DNA from: Streptomyces sp. SM10 | GTDB lineage: Bacteria > Actinomycetota > Actinomycetes > Streptomycetales > Streptomycetaceae | NCBI RefSeq assembly: GCF_002910915.1 | Contig: NZ_NEUF01000187.1 | Span: forward strand, 47,123 to 111,122 | Length of the DNA: 64,000 bases | Direction of reading: 5' to 3' | Shown here: piece by piece, positions 1 to 10,044 of the stretch | Layout of the letters: every line of letters begins with the position of its first letter | Numbering within the stretch: position 1 is the first letter of the stretch | Notes under the pieces: model-generated | Told to the model about the DNA's origin: nothing | Databases searched by the model: none | Seen by the model: the letters and a program-made list of their open reading frames with translations, nothing else | Translations under genes and position numbers: made by a program

Positions 1-7
1 TGCGGGA

Positions 8-1201
8 TCAGTGAGCGGGGCCGTCCAACTCGTCGATCGTCGCGTGGGACGGGCCGACCCGGGTGCTCAGGTCACGGGAGACCGCTTCCGCGTCGCGCAG
101 GACCCGCACCGCGTTCTGCCACGTCAGCTTGGCCACGTCGCGCTCCGACCAGCCGCGCAGGAGCAGCTCCGCGATCAGGTACGGGTAGCCCGAGACGTCC
201 TCCAGGTCCAGCGGGAGGAACGCCGTGCCGTCGTAGTCGCCGCCGATGCCGATGTGGTCGATCCCGGCGATCTCGCGCATGTGGTCGAGGTGGTCGGCGA
301 TCGTGCCCACGGTGGCCATCGGACGGGGGTTGAGCGACTCGAAGTCCGCGTGGATCCGCATGGCGGCCGGCGTGGTGTCCAGGTGATGCAGACCGTGCTC
401 CCGCATGTTGCGGTCGGCGGCCTCCGTCCACTCGACGGCCGTCGGCAGGACGAACTTCGGCACGAAGGTCGCCATGGCCACCCCGCCGTTGGCGGCGAGC
501 ATCCGCAGCACGTCGTCCGGGATGTTGCGCGGGTGGTCGCAGACCGCGCGGGCGGAGGAGTGCGAGAAGATCACCGGCGCCACCGAAGTGGCGAGCGCGT
601 CACGCATCGTGGTGGCCGCCACATGGGAGAGGTCGACCAGCATCCCGATGCGGTTCATCTCGCGTACGACCTCGCGCCCGAACTCCGACAGCCCGCCGGT
701 GCGCGGGGAGTCGGTCGCCGAGTCCGCCCAGTCGGTGTTGTCGTTGTGGGTGAGCGTCATGTAGCGGACGCCGAGGGTGTGCAGGGCGCGCAGGGTGCCC
801 AGCGAGTTGTTGATGGAGTGGCCGCCCTCGGCCCCCATCAGGGAGGCGATACGGCCTTCGGCGCGGGCCTTCTCCATGTCGTCGGCGGTCAGGGCGCGCC
901 GCAGGTCCTGCGGGTAGCGCGCCAGCATCTCGCCGACCACGTCGATCTGCTCCAGCGTGGCGCTGACCGCGTCGTCCCCGGCCAGGCTCGGCTTCACGTA
1001 GACGGACCAGAACTGGGCGCCGACGCCGCCGGCCCGCAGCCGGGGGATGTCGGTGTGCAGGGTGCCGGTCTGGTCCCGGGAGATGTCCCGGGCGTCGAGG
1101 TCGTAGCCGACCTGCTCGCGCAGGGCCCAGGGGAGGTCGTTGTGGCCGTCGACGACGGGGTGGTCGGCGAGGAGCAGCCGGGCCCGGTCCAGGTAGTCCA
1201 T
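8..1201 (-). CDS. Membrane dipeptidase, peptidase family M19
   Basis: Zinc-dependent dipeptidase of the renal-dipeptidase (M19) family, predicted to cleave dipeptides. The 397-residue protein shows the early metal motif DGHNDLPW (residues about 19-26), the MGAEGGHSI segment near residue 122, THNDNTDWADS near 152, DLSH near 193 and IGIGGDYDG near 318, all expected for the amidohydrolase-fold barrel. Length is normal and no signal peptide is seen, so it is probably cytoplasmic. The ATG at 1201 lies 9 nt after the purE stop, so it looks like the third gene of a purK-purE-dipeptidase operon. Whether it has any purine-related role is unknown. Confidence 0.93.
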   Translation of the reverse strand: MDYLDRARLLLADHPVVDGHNDLPWALREQVGYDLDARDISRDQTGTLHTDIPRLRAGGVGAQFWSVYVKPSLAGDDAVSATLEQIDVVGEMLARYPQDLRRALTADDMEKARAEGRIASLMGAEGGHSINNSLGTLRALHTLGVRYMTLTHNDNTDWADSATDSPRTGGLSEFGREVVREMNRIGMLVDLSHVAATTMRDALATSVAPVIFSHSSARAVCDHPRNIPDDVLRMLAANGGVAMATFVPKFVLPTAVEWTEAADRNMREHGLHHLDTTPAAMRIHADFESLNPRPMATVGTIADHLDHMREIAGIDHIGIGGDYDGTAFLPLDLEDVSGYPYLIAELLLRGWSERDVAKLTWQNAVRVLRDAEAVSRDLSTRVGPSHATIDELDGPAH

Positions 1202-1210
1202 CGTGACCGC

Positions 1211-1747
1211 CTACTTCCCGAAGCCGAAGGAGTCCGCGCCCTCGACCTTGGCGCGCAGCCGCTTGCCCTTCTCCGTCGCCTGGTCCTTGAGCTCCTGCTG
1301 GAAGTCCTTCATCCGCGCCAGCAGCTCGCCGTCGTGGGCGGCGAGGATCCGGGCGGCGAGCAGGCCCGCGTTGCGCGCGCCGCCGACCGAGACGGTGGCC
1401 ACGGGGACGCCCGCCGGCATCTGGACGATGGAGAGCAGGCTGTCCATGCCGTCGAGGTACTTGAGCGGGACGGGGACACCGATGACGGGCAGCGGGGTGA
1501 CGGAGGCCAGCATGCCGGGCAGGTGGGCCGCGCCCCCCGCACCCGCGATGATCGCCTTGAGGCCGCGGTCGGCCGCCGACTCGCCGTACGCGATCATCTC
1601 GTGCGGCATGCGGTGGGCGGAGACGACGTCGACCTCGTAGGGGATCTCGAACTCGCCGAGGGCTTTGGCGGCCGCTTCCATCACGGGCCAGTCGGAGTCC
1701 GAGCCCATGACGATGCCGATGACGGGTGCGGAACCTGGTGCGGTCAT
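1211..1747 (-). CDS. purE: N5-carboxyaminoimidazole ribonucleotide mutase PurE
   Basis: Class I PurE converts N5-CAIR to CAIR in purine biosynthesis. The 178-residue product has the N-terminal GIVMGSDSDWPVM motif, the SAHRMP segment around residue 48, and GAGGAAHLPGM, which together form the active site of the octameric enzyme. The chosen ATG at 1747 overlaps the purK stop in an ATGA arrangement, so translation is probably coupled. An upstream in-frame extension exists but lies wholly inside purK and has no family similarity. Confidence 0.97.
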   Translation of the reverse strand: MTAPGSAPVIGIVMGSDSDWPVMEAAAKALGEFEIPYEVDVVSAHRMPHEMIAYGESAADRGLKAIIAGAGGAAHLPGMLASVTPLPVIGVPVPLKYLDGMDSLLSIVQMPAGVPVATVSVGGARNAGLLAARILAAHDGELLARMKDFQQELKDQATEKGKRLRAKVEGADSFGFGK

Positions 1748-2883
1748 TCGGTGATCGTTCCTCGCAGGTAGTCGGCCGCGTGCCGGGCGCGCTCCCGCAC
1801 GTCCGCCAGATCGTCGCCGTAGGTGTTGACGTGGCCCACCTTGCGGCCGGGCTTCACGTCCTTGCCGTACATGTGGATCTTGAGCCCCGGGTCGCGGGCC
1901 ATGCAGTGCAGGTACGCCTGGTACATGTCCGGGTAGTCGCCGCCCAGGACGTTGCACATGACCGTCCACGGGGCGCGCGGCCGGGGGTCTCCGAGCGGGA
2001 GGTCGAGGACGGCCCGCACGTGGTTGGCGAACTGCGAGGTGACCGCGCCGTCCTGGGTCCAGTGCCCGGAGTTGTGCGGGCGCATGGCCAGCTCGTTCAC
2101 GAGAATGCGGCCATCGCGCGTCTCGAAGAGCTCCACCGCGAGGTGGCCCACCACACCGAGCTCCGCGGCGATCCGCAGCGCGAGCTGCTGGGCCTCGCCG
2201 GCCAGGAGCTCGTCCAGGTCGGGCGCCGGGGCGATGACCGTGTCGCAGACCCCGTCGACCTGGACCGACTCGACGACCGGGTAGGCGACGGCCTGGCCGT
2301 GCGGCGAGCGGACGATGTTGGCCGCGAGCTCCCGGGTGAAGTCGACCTTCTCCTCGGCGAGGACGGGGACACCGGCCCGGAAGGGGTCGGCGGCGTCCGC
2401 CTCGGAGCGGACCACCCACACTCCCTTGCCGTCGTAGCCGCCGCGGACCGTCTTGAGGATGACGGGGAAGCCGCCCACCTCGTCGGCGAAGGCCGCGGCG
2501 TCCGCCGGGTCCGCGACGATGCGGTTGCGGGGGCAGGGAGCCCCGATCTCCGCGAGCCTGGCGCGCATCACCCCCTTGTCCTGGGCGTGCACCAGGGCGT
2601 CGGGGCCGGGGCGCACGGGGATGCCGTCCGCCTCCAGGGCCCGCAGGTGCTCGGTCGGCACGTGCTCGTGATCGAAGGTGACCACGTCGCAGCCGCGCGC
2701 GAAGGCCCGCAGCGTCTCCAGGTCGCGGTAGTCGCCGACGACGACCTCACCGACGACCTGGGCGGCCGAGTCCTGGGGGGTGTCACTGAGGAGCTTGAAT
2801 TTCAGGCCGAGGGGGATGCCCGCCTCGTGGGTCATACGGGCGAGCTGACCGCCGCCGACCATGCCGACTACAGGGAACGTCAC
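1744..2883 (-). CDS. purK: N5-carboxyaminoimidazole ribonucleotide synthase PurK
   Basis: ATP-grasp enzyme that carboxylates AIR to N5-CAIR, the step before PurE. The N terminus carries VGMVGGGQLARM, followed by DTPQDSA, the VTFDHEHVP segment, the ATP-grasp stretch ILKTVRGGYDGKGVW and the metal-binding VNELAMRPHNSGHWT near the C-terminal third. The GTG at 2883 starts exactly at the family N terminus; a further ATG at 2913 would add ten unconserved residues. First gene of the purK-purE-dipeptidase operon, divergent from the GtrA-like gene at 3060. Confidence 0.96.
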   Translation of the reverse strand: MTFPVVGMVGGGQLARMTHEAGIPLGLKFKLLSDTPQDSAAQVVGEVVVGDYRDLETLRAFARGCDVVTFDHEHVPTEHLRALEADGIPVRPGPDALVHAQDKGVMRARLAEIGAPCPRNRIVADPADAAAFADEVGGFPVILKTVRGGYDGKGVWVVRSEADAADPFRAGVPVLAEEKVDFTRELAANIVRSPHGQAVAYPVVESVQVDGVCDTVIAPAPDLDELLAGEAQQLALRIAAELGVVGHLAVELFETRDGRILVNELAMRPHNSGHWTQDGAVTSQFANHVRAVLDLPLGDPRPRAPWTVMCNVLGGDYPDMYQAYLHCMARDPGLKIHMYGKDVKPGRKVGHVNTYGDDLADVRERARHAADYLRGTITE

Positions 2884-3059
2884 GTGTCCAGGGTATCGGG
2901 CGTCCGGGAACACCCCTCACCCTCTCCCGTCCGGCCCCGGCCGGACCGGGCGAGGAGGCCTCGCGTCCCGGTGGCCGGCCGGCTCAGGGGCATCACACGT
3001 GCGGGCTGGTTAGCATGGCCGGGTTGACGAAACCGACCGGACGGGGCTGAGCGATCACC

Positions 3060-3578
3060 ATGAGCGAACGGGGCGCACTGCGGACCCGGCTTGATCGGCT
3101 GGCACGGGAGGTCGCCAAGTTCGGCGCGGTCGGCGCACTCGGGCTGGTCGTCAACATCGCCGTCTCCAACCTGATCTGGCGCACCACGGACATTCCGGTG
3201 GTGCGGGCCGGGCTGATGGGGACGGTCGTCGCCATCCTCTTCAACTACGTCGGCTTCCGCTACTGGACCTACCGGGACCGCGACAAGACCGGCCGGACCC
3301 GGGAGCTGATGCTGTTCCTGCTGTTCAGCGCCGTCGGCGCGGTGATCGAGACGGGCGTGCTCTACGCGGCGACGTACGGCTTCGGGTGGAACAGCCCCGT
3401 CCAGAGCAACGTGTTCAAGATCCTCGGCATCTCGATCGCCACGCTGTTCCGCTTCTGGTCCTACCGCACCTGGGTGTTCAGGGCGATGCCCGCCAAGGAG
3501 GCCGTGCTCGACACGGAACGGTTTCTGGAGCAGCGGCGGCCCTCCGACGAGGTAGCGCCCGGCCCGGTGCACCTCTGA
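3060..3578 (+). CDS. GtrA family membrane protein
   Basis: Small integral membrane protein of the GtrA/DPMS family (172 residues). Such proteins are thought to flip polyprenyl-linked sugars or support glycosyltransferases during cell-surface glycosylation. The sequence shows four hydrophobic segments: VGALGLVVNIAV, AGLMGTVVAILFNYVGFRYW, LMLFLLFSAVGAVIETGVLY and ILGISIATLFRFWSYRTWVF. The paired FNYVGFRYWTYRD and FRFWSYRTWVF repeats are family hallmarks. The C terminus is a short charged tail. It is divergent from purK and converges on the histidine kinase gene, from which it is separated by about 14 nt. The substrate is unknown. Confidence 0.9.
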   Translation: MSERGALRTRLDRLAREVAKFGAVGALGLVVNIAVSNLIWRTTDIPVVRAGLMGTVVAILFNYVGFRYWTYRDRDKTGRTRELMLFLLFSAVGAVIETGVLYAATYGFGWNSPVQSNVFKILGISIATLFRFWSYRTWVFRAMPAKEAVLDTERFLEQRRPSDEVAPGPVHL

Positions 3579-3592
3579 GGTCCCGGGGCCGC

Positions 3593-4861
3593 TCAGCGCA
3601 CCGGGCGGACGGATTCCTTGCGGTTCGGCGCGACCCTGCTGAGGAAGAGCGCGAAGACCGGTGGCTGCTGCTGGAGCAGTTCGAGCCGGCCGCCGTCGGC
3701 CTCGGCGAGGTCCCGGGCGACGGCGAGGCCGATGCCGGTGGAGTTGCGGCCGCTGATGGTGCGCTCGAAGATCCGCGCCCCGAGGTCGGCGGGGACACCG
3801 GGCCCCTCGTCCGTGACCTCGACGACGACCTGGTTGCCGGTGACGCGGGTGCGCAGCGCGACCGTGCCGCCACCGTGCATCAGCGAGTTCTCGATCAGCG
3901 CGGCGAGGACCTGGGCGACGGCGCCCGGGGTGCCGACGGCCTCCAGCCCGTGCTTGCCCGAGCAGACGACGGCGCGGCCGCCGCTGCGGTAGGCCGGGCG
4001 CCACTCCTCGATCTGCTGCTTGACCACCTCGTCGAGGTCGAAGACGACGGCGGAGCCGGTGCGCGGGTCCCGGGCGTTCGTCAGCAGCCGCTGCACCACG
4101 TCGGTGAGCCGCTCGACCTGCGTGAGCGCGATGTTCGCCTCCTCCTTCACCGTCTCCGGGTCGTCGGTGACGGAGATCTCCTCGATCCGCATGGAGAGCG
4201 CGGTCAGCGGCGTACGGAGCTGGTGCGAGGCGTCCGCCGCGAGGCGTCGCTCGGCCGTCAGCATCCGGGCGATCCGCTCGGCGGAGGAGTCCAGGACATC
4301 GGCGACCCGGTCCAGCTCCGCCACCCCGTACCGCTTGTGACGGGGGCGCGGGTCGCCCGATCCGAGGCGTTCGGCGGTCTCTGCGAGGTCGGTGAGCGGG
4401 GAGGTCAGCCGGTCGGCCTGGCGTACGGCGAGGAGGACTGCGGAGATGATCGCCAGCAGCGCCACCGCACCGATGATCAGGAGGGTCCTGCCGACCTCGC
4501 GGGTCACGGCGGAGCGTGACTCCTCGACGGTGACCTTCTCGCCCTGCTCCCCCGTCTCGGTCGAGCGGGTGACGCCGTCGTCGGTGGGGCGCTCGCCGAC
4601 CTCGATCGGGGCCCGTCCGGGGATCTCGACGCGTGCGTAGCGGCTGGGGTCGACCTGCTCGGCGAGGACGTCCGGGGTGATCCGCTCGGCTCCGAGCAGC
4701 CGGCTCTCGACGACGCTGATCAGCCGGAAGGCCTCGGAGTCGACGCTCTCCTGTGCGCTGTTGCTGATGGTCCGGGTCTCGACGATGACGAGGGAGACGC
4801 CGAAGACGGCGATCACGACGAGCACCACGGCGAGCGTGGAGTTGATCAGTCGGCGGCGCAT
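3593..4861 (-). CDS. Two-component sensor histidine kinase
   Basis: Membrane sensor kinase of 422 residues. Order: N-terminal transmembrane helix (about residues 9-29), extracytoplasmic sensor of roughly 100 residues, second transmembrane helix rich in I/L/A (about 135-155), HAMP linker, HisKA domain with DASHQLRTPLTAL carrying the phospho-accepting His, and HATPase domain with LIENSLMHGG (N box), DEGPGVPADLG (G1) and STGIGLAVA (G2). The ATG at 4861 starts with an RRR-hydrophobic N terminus suited to membrane insertion. It follows its response regulator by 14 nt in one operon. The stimulus cannot be read from the sequence. Confidence 0.93.
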   Translation of the reverse strand: MRRRLINSTLAVVLVVIAVFGVSLVIVETRTISNSAQESVDSEAFRLISVVESRLLGAERITPDVLAEQVDPSRYARVEIPGRAPIEVGERPTDDGVTRSTETGEQGEKVTVEESRSAVTREVGRTLLIIGAVALLAIISAVLLAVRQADRLTSPLTDLAETAERLGSGDPRPRHKRYGVAELDRVADVLDSSAERIARMLTAERRLAADASHQLRTPLTALSMRIEEISVTDDPETVKEEANIALTQVERLTDVVQRLLTNARDPRTGSAVVFDLDEVVKQQIEEWRPAYRSGGRAVVCSGKHGLEAVGTPGAVAQVLAALIENSLMHGGGTVALRTRVTGNQVVVEVTDEGPGVPADLGARIFERTISGRNSTGIGLAVARDLAEADGGRLELLQQQPPVFALFLSRVAPNRKESVRPVR

Positions 4862-4875
4862 GAGTGTTCTGTACG

Positions 4876-5553
<678 letters not shown>

Positions 5554-6041
5554 GCAGTGATGGTAGTCCGCGCAGGACCGCCGAGGTGAGGCACGCGGCA
5601 AGCCCTGCGGGTCAGGGCTACGAATCGGTCATCTGCCTTTGAATATGGGACCGTGGTTCCACCGATACCTGTGATCCATCTCTCAAGTCCTTCCATATCG
5701 CCGTGTGTCGTGTCGTATGGTGGCTCGACGCCTGTTGCACCACCGAAGGACCTTTGGGCAGCTTTTAGCGCCAAGGGTCGTTTTTGTGTACGGGCCGGTT
5801 CTCACCGGCCCCGACCAGTGAATGACCTGTGGGCCGGGCCCGGAGCGCGAGGACGCGCGCCGGGCGTGGATCCCGGAGCGGTCGGTCCCACGACCCCGCC
5901 CCTCGCACTCCCTACGGAGCGGGTGGCCGGATCGAATCCCCTCGAGGCGTCGGGGGTGGGCGCGTCCGCCCGGTGCCGGCTACCCCCCACCGGGCGCGTA
6001 ACGCTCACGAGGCGACGCGTCCCGACCAGCAAGGATCGACC
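5554..6041 (+). promoter_or_regulatory. Divergent intergenic region and long structured leader of the POT transporter
   Basis: This 488-bp spacer holds no supported gene. A plausible -10 (TATGGT at 5716-5721) would give a transcript with a leader of about 300 nt. Within that leader lie a terminator-like hairpin with a T5 run (5749-5785), a GGGCCGG/CCGGCCC hairpin (5792-5811) and a hairpin CGCCCGGTG/CACCGGGCG (5967-5996) about 45 nt before the start codon. No known riboswitch consensus is recognised. Confidence 0.45.
5749..5785 (+). terminator. Intrinsic-terminator-like hairpin with T5 tract inside the POT leader
   Basis: GACCTTTGG (5749-5757) can pair with CCAAGGGTC (5771-5779), including one G-U, across a 13-nt loop, followed directly by G and five Ts. 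U-tract terminators are uncommon in Streptomyces. It lies between a candidate promoter and the transporter gene, so it could attenuate the transporter mRNA or end a short RNA. Confidence 0.5.
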
Positions 6042-7532
<1,491 letters not shown>

Positions 7533-7550
7533 GGCGGACCCCGCAATTGA

Positions 7551-7590
7551 CGGCAGAGGCCCCCCACCGATCGGTGGGGGGCCTCTGCCG
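7551..7590. terminator. Perfect 40-bp palindromic terminator between convergent genes
   Basis: The left arm CGGCAGAGGCCCCCCACCGA (7551-7570) is fully complementary to the right arm (7571-7590). It sits between the convergent POT transporter and anti-sigma kinase genes, so it can end transcripts from both sides. Confidence 0.85.
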
Positions 7591-7615
7591 TTCGCTGTCG
7601 TTCGCGCGGGGCGGG

Positions 7616-8107
7616 CTACGCCGGAGCGGCGAGCTCCGCCCAGACGGTCTTGCCCGGCTGGTCCGCCGTGCGCGTCACGCCCCAGTCGAGGCAGAGCCGC
7701 TGCACGATGAACATGCCGTGGCCGCCGGGACGCCCCGCGCGGTGCGGGGTGCGCGGCGCCGGCTGTCCCGCGCCGCCGTCGACGACCTCGACCCGGAGCA
7801 TCTTGGGCGAGCAGGCGATGCGGAGCTCCTCGGGGCCCTCCGCGTGCAGACAGGCGTTCGTGACGAGCTCGGAGACGACCAGGAGGACGTCCTCCGCGGC
7901 CGCCCGGCGGTCGGCGCCCGACGCGGGCAGCCAGCCCCAGTCGTAGAGCGCCTGCCGTGCGAAGTCGCGGGCCATCGGCACGATGCCGCTGGCCTGTCTC
8001 AGCGAGAGCGTGCGCCACTGCCGGTCAGCGGGCACGGCAGAGGCGGGGCCCGTGCCGTCCGGCTCGCGGCCGAGGCCGCCCGGCGGATGCTGCCGGGTGG
8101 TGCTCAT
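7616..8107 (-). CDS. Anti-sigma factor / RsbW-like serine protein kinase (HATPase_c)
   Basis: Small ATP-binding regulator (163 residues) of the SpoIIAB/RsbW type, expected to sequester a sigma factor and phosphorylate a STAS antagonist. After a variable N terminus of about 45 residues it shows the N box VVSELVTNACLHA, G1 motif VEVVDGGAG and lid/G2 segment GRPGGHGMFIV. It is followed upstream (in transcript sense) by a STAS gene and, divergently, by a SigB/SigF-type sigma gene. The trio forms a complete partner-switching set. From memory, this resembles the sigI/arsI/prsI locus of S. coelicolor; identity would need a search. Confidence 0.85.
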   Translation of the reverse strand: MSTTRQHPPGGLGREPDGTGPASAVPADRQWRTLSLRQASGIVPMARDFARQALYDWGWLPASGADRRAAAEDVLLVVSELVTNACLHAEGPEELRIACSPKMLRVEVVDGGAGQPAPRTPHRAGRPGGHGMFIVQRLCLDWGVTRTADQPGKTVWAELAAPA

Positions 8108-8309
8108 CAGCGCTTCACCTCACCGATTCACCGTGTGTTGCCATCGAACAGATACTGGTCAGATACAGAGTGTGCGGGGTTCATGACCCTGACGGGGTCT
8201 CTCCTGCCCGGCTGAATGGTGACGACACCCACTCCGTCCACGCCATGAGGGTGACTAGCGCGACAGTCGGGGGTCCCGGGGCCGGGGATGCACATGGAGA
8301 GCGCCGCTG

Positions 8310-8678
8310 TCAGCTGCTCAGAGCGTCTTCGAGCGAGGCGTGGACGGTGAAGACCGCCTCCGCACCCGTGATCTCGAAGACGCGAGCCACCACGGGCTGC
8401 ATACCGGCCAGATGGACCCCTCCCCCGGCGGCTTCGGCCTTCAGCCGCGCGCCGAGCAGGACATTGAGTCCGGTGGAATCACAGAAGTCGAGCCCCGAGC
8501 AGTCGACCACCAGGCGTGTGCGCCCTTCCTCGACCGCGCTCTCCAGAGGCTCACGCAGCAGATCGGCGGTGTGGTGATCCAGCTCACCCACCGGGGTCAC
8601 GACTTCACTACGGCCCTCGGTCCGGACGTCGACCTGTAGCCGACCCCGGTTCGCGCTGCCGACCGTCCCGCGGTCCAT
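8310..8678 (-). CDS. STAS-domain anti-sigma factor antagonist
   Basis: Anti-anti-sigma factor of 122 residues. The STAS core is clear: VTPVGELDHHTADLLREPL, then LVVDCSGLDFCDSTGLNVLL, where the Ser of DSTG is the residue phosphorylated by RsbW-type kinases. In the family the unphosphorylated form binds the anti-sigma kinase and frees sigma. About 200 bp separate it from the kinase gene on the same strand, and it is divergent from the sigma gene at 8972, so the set is probably co-regulated but not one operon. Confidence 0.88.
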   Translation of the reverse strand: MDRGTVGSANRGRLQVDVRTEGRSEVVTPVGELDHHTADLLREPLESAVEEGRTRLVVDCSGLDFCDSTGLNVLLGARLKAEAAGGGVHLAGMQPVVARVFEITGAEAVFTVHASLEDALSS

Positions 8679-8971
8679 GCCCGTCCCTCTTCGCCGTCCG
8701 TCACTGCCCGCGTCCCTGTGGACACGGCTTCATCGTGGCTGCCCCCGACGTGCCTGAAACATTACGCGTTTACCTCGCCACACGGTAGTCGAAGAACTCC
8801 ACATACCGGACATTCAGGCTGATTTGGCGCTTGTAACTCACGGCTGGAACCGGGTAAGGGTAGACGGAGACATCTTCACCATGAATTTCGATCGGCTTCG
8901 GAGGCGCCGCTTCACCGCAGTAAGACGTATGGGCATCGGCAGCCATATGCCGAGAACGATGGAGGAGAACC
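8679..8971. promoter_or_regulatory. Divergent promoter region of STAS and sigma genes
   Basis: A 293-bp gene-free stretch. It contains GGGTAA (8852-8857) directly followed by GGGTAG, which resembles the -10 element of SigB/SigF-type promoters in Streptomyces, but no correctly spaced -35 was found. A purine-rich ribosome site (GGAGGAGAACC) directly precedes the sigma ATG. Confidence 0.35.
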
Positions 8972-9952
8972 ATGTCACCCCGGCTCGACGTATCGCATAC
9001 CCACGTAGCGACGTCGGCATGTCCTCAGGGACCGACCGATTCCGACTCCGCTGCCGCGAGCGCCGTACCCGGCCCGCGCACCAGCACCACCACCGAACTT
9101 TCCGCCGACGACCACCTGGCGGGCGACGAGGGATTCGAGGGCCTCGACGGCCTCCCCGAGATCCCGCCCTACGCCGAGGTCGGCGCGCTGGACGCCAGGG
9201 CCCTGTCGAAGACGCTCTTCGCACGGCTCGAAGCCCTCGATGAGGGCACCCACGAGTACGCGTACGTCCGCAACACCCTCGTCGAGCTGAACCTGGCCCT
9301 GGTCAAGTTCGCCGCCTCCCGGTTCCGCTCCCGCAGCGAGCCCATGGAGGACATCGTCCAGGTCGGCACGATCGGCCTGATCAAGGCGATCGACCGCTTC
9401 GAGCTCAGCCGCGGCGTGGAGTTCCCGACGTTCGCGATGCCGACCATCGTCGGCGAGATCAAGCGCTTCTTCCGCGACACCAGCTGGTCCGTGCGCGTCC
9501 CGCGCCGCCTGCAGGAGCTGCGGCTGGACCTGGCCAAGGCGGGCGACGAGCTCTCCCAGAAGCTGGACCGCGCGCCCACGGTCCTCGAGCTGGCCGACCG
9601 TCTCGGTCTCAGCCGGGACGAGGTCGTCGAGGGCATGGCCGCGAGCAACGCGTACACCGCGAGCTCGCTGGACGCCAAGCCCGACGACCACGGCGACGGC
9701 AACGAGGCCGCCCTCGCGGACCGCCTCGGCTACGAGGACCACGGCATCGAGGGCATCGAGTACGTCGAGTCCCTCAAGCCCCTCATCGCCTCGCTGCCGC
9801 TGCGCGACCGGACCATCCTCTCCATGCGGTTCGTCTCCAACATGACGCAGTCGGAGATCGGCGAGGAGCTCGGCATCTCGCAGATGCACGTGTCGCGGCT
9901 CCTCTCCCGGACACTCGTCAAGCTCAGGAAGGGCCTGACCGTCGAGGAGTGA
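8972..9952 (+). CDS. RNA polymerase sigma factor, SigB/SigF/SigG stress family
   Basis: Group 3 sigma factor (326 residues). After a disordered, acidic N-terminal tail of about 85 residues come region 2 (NLALVKFAASRFRSR, EDIVQVGTIGLIKAIDRFE, GVEFPTFAMPTIVGEIKRFFRD), region 3 (RVPRRLQELR, APTVLELADRLGLS) and region 4 with a helix-turn-helix (MTQSEIGEELGISQMHVSRLLSR). The start ATG has a strong GGAGGAG site. Regulation is expected through the adjacent anti-sigma kinase and STAS protein, which identifies this as a stress or developmental sigma. An 18-bp stem terminator follows. Confidence 0.93.
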   Translation: MSPRLDVSHTHVATSACPQGPTDSDSAAASAVPGPRTSTTTELSADDHLAGDEGFEGLDGLPEIPPYAEVGALDARALSKTLFARLEALDEGTHEYAYVRNTLVELNLALVKFAASRFRSRSEPMEDIVQVGTIGLIKAIDRFELSRGVEFPTFAMPTIVGEIKRFFRDTSWSVRVPRRLQELRLDLAKAGDELSQKLDRAPTVLELADRLGLSRDEVVEGMAASNAYTASSLDAKPDDHGDGNEAALADRLGYEDHGIEGIEYVESLKPLIASLPLRDRTILSMRFVSNMTQSEIGEELGISQMHVSRLLSRTLVKLRKGLTVEE

Positions 9953-9985
9953 CCTCGCGTCACCGGCTCCACCGGCACACGGCAA

Positions 9986-10024
9986 CGCGGAAGGACCCGC
10001 CCCAGTGGGGCGGGTCCTTCCGCG
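9986..10024. terminator. Perfect stem-loop terminator between sigma gene and hutI
   Basis: An 18-bp perfect stem, CGCGGAAGGACCCGCCCC (9986-10003) with its complement (10007-10024) and a 3-nt AGT loop. It lies between convergent genes and can serve both strands. Confidence 0.88.
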
Positions 10025-10044
10025 TGTCGCGGGCGCGGGGTGCG

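Noticed and set aside
5554..6041. Known riboswitch class in the POT leader
   Set aside because: No consensus of ydaO, guanidine, TPP, cobalamin or other familiar classes could be matched, so only hairpins are reported.
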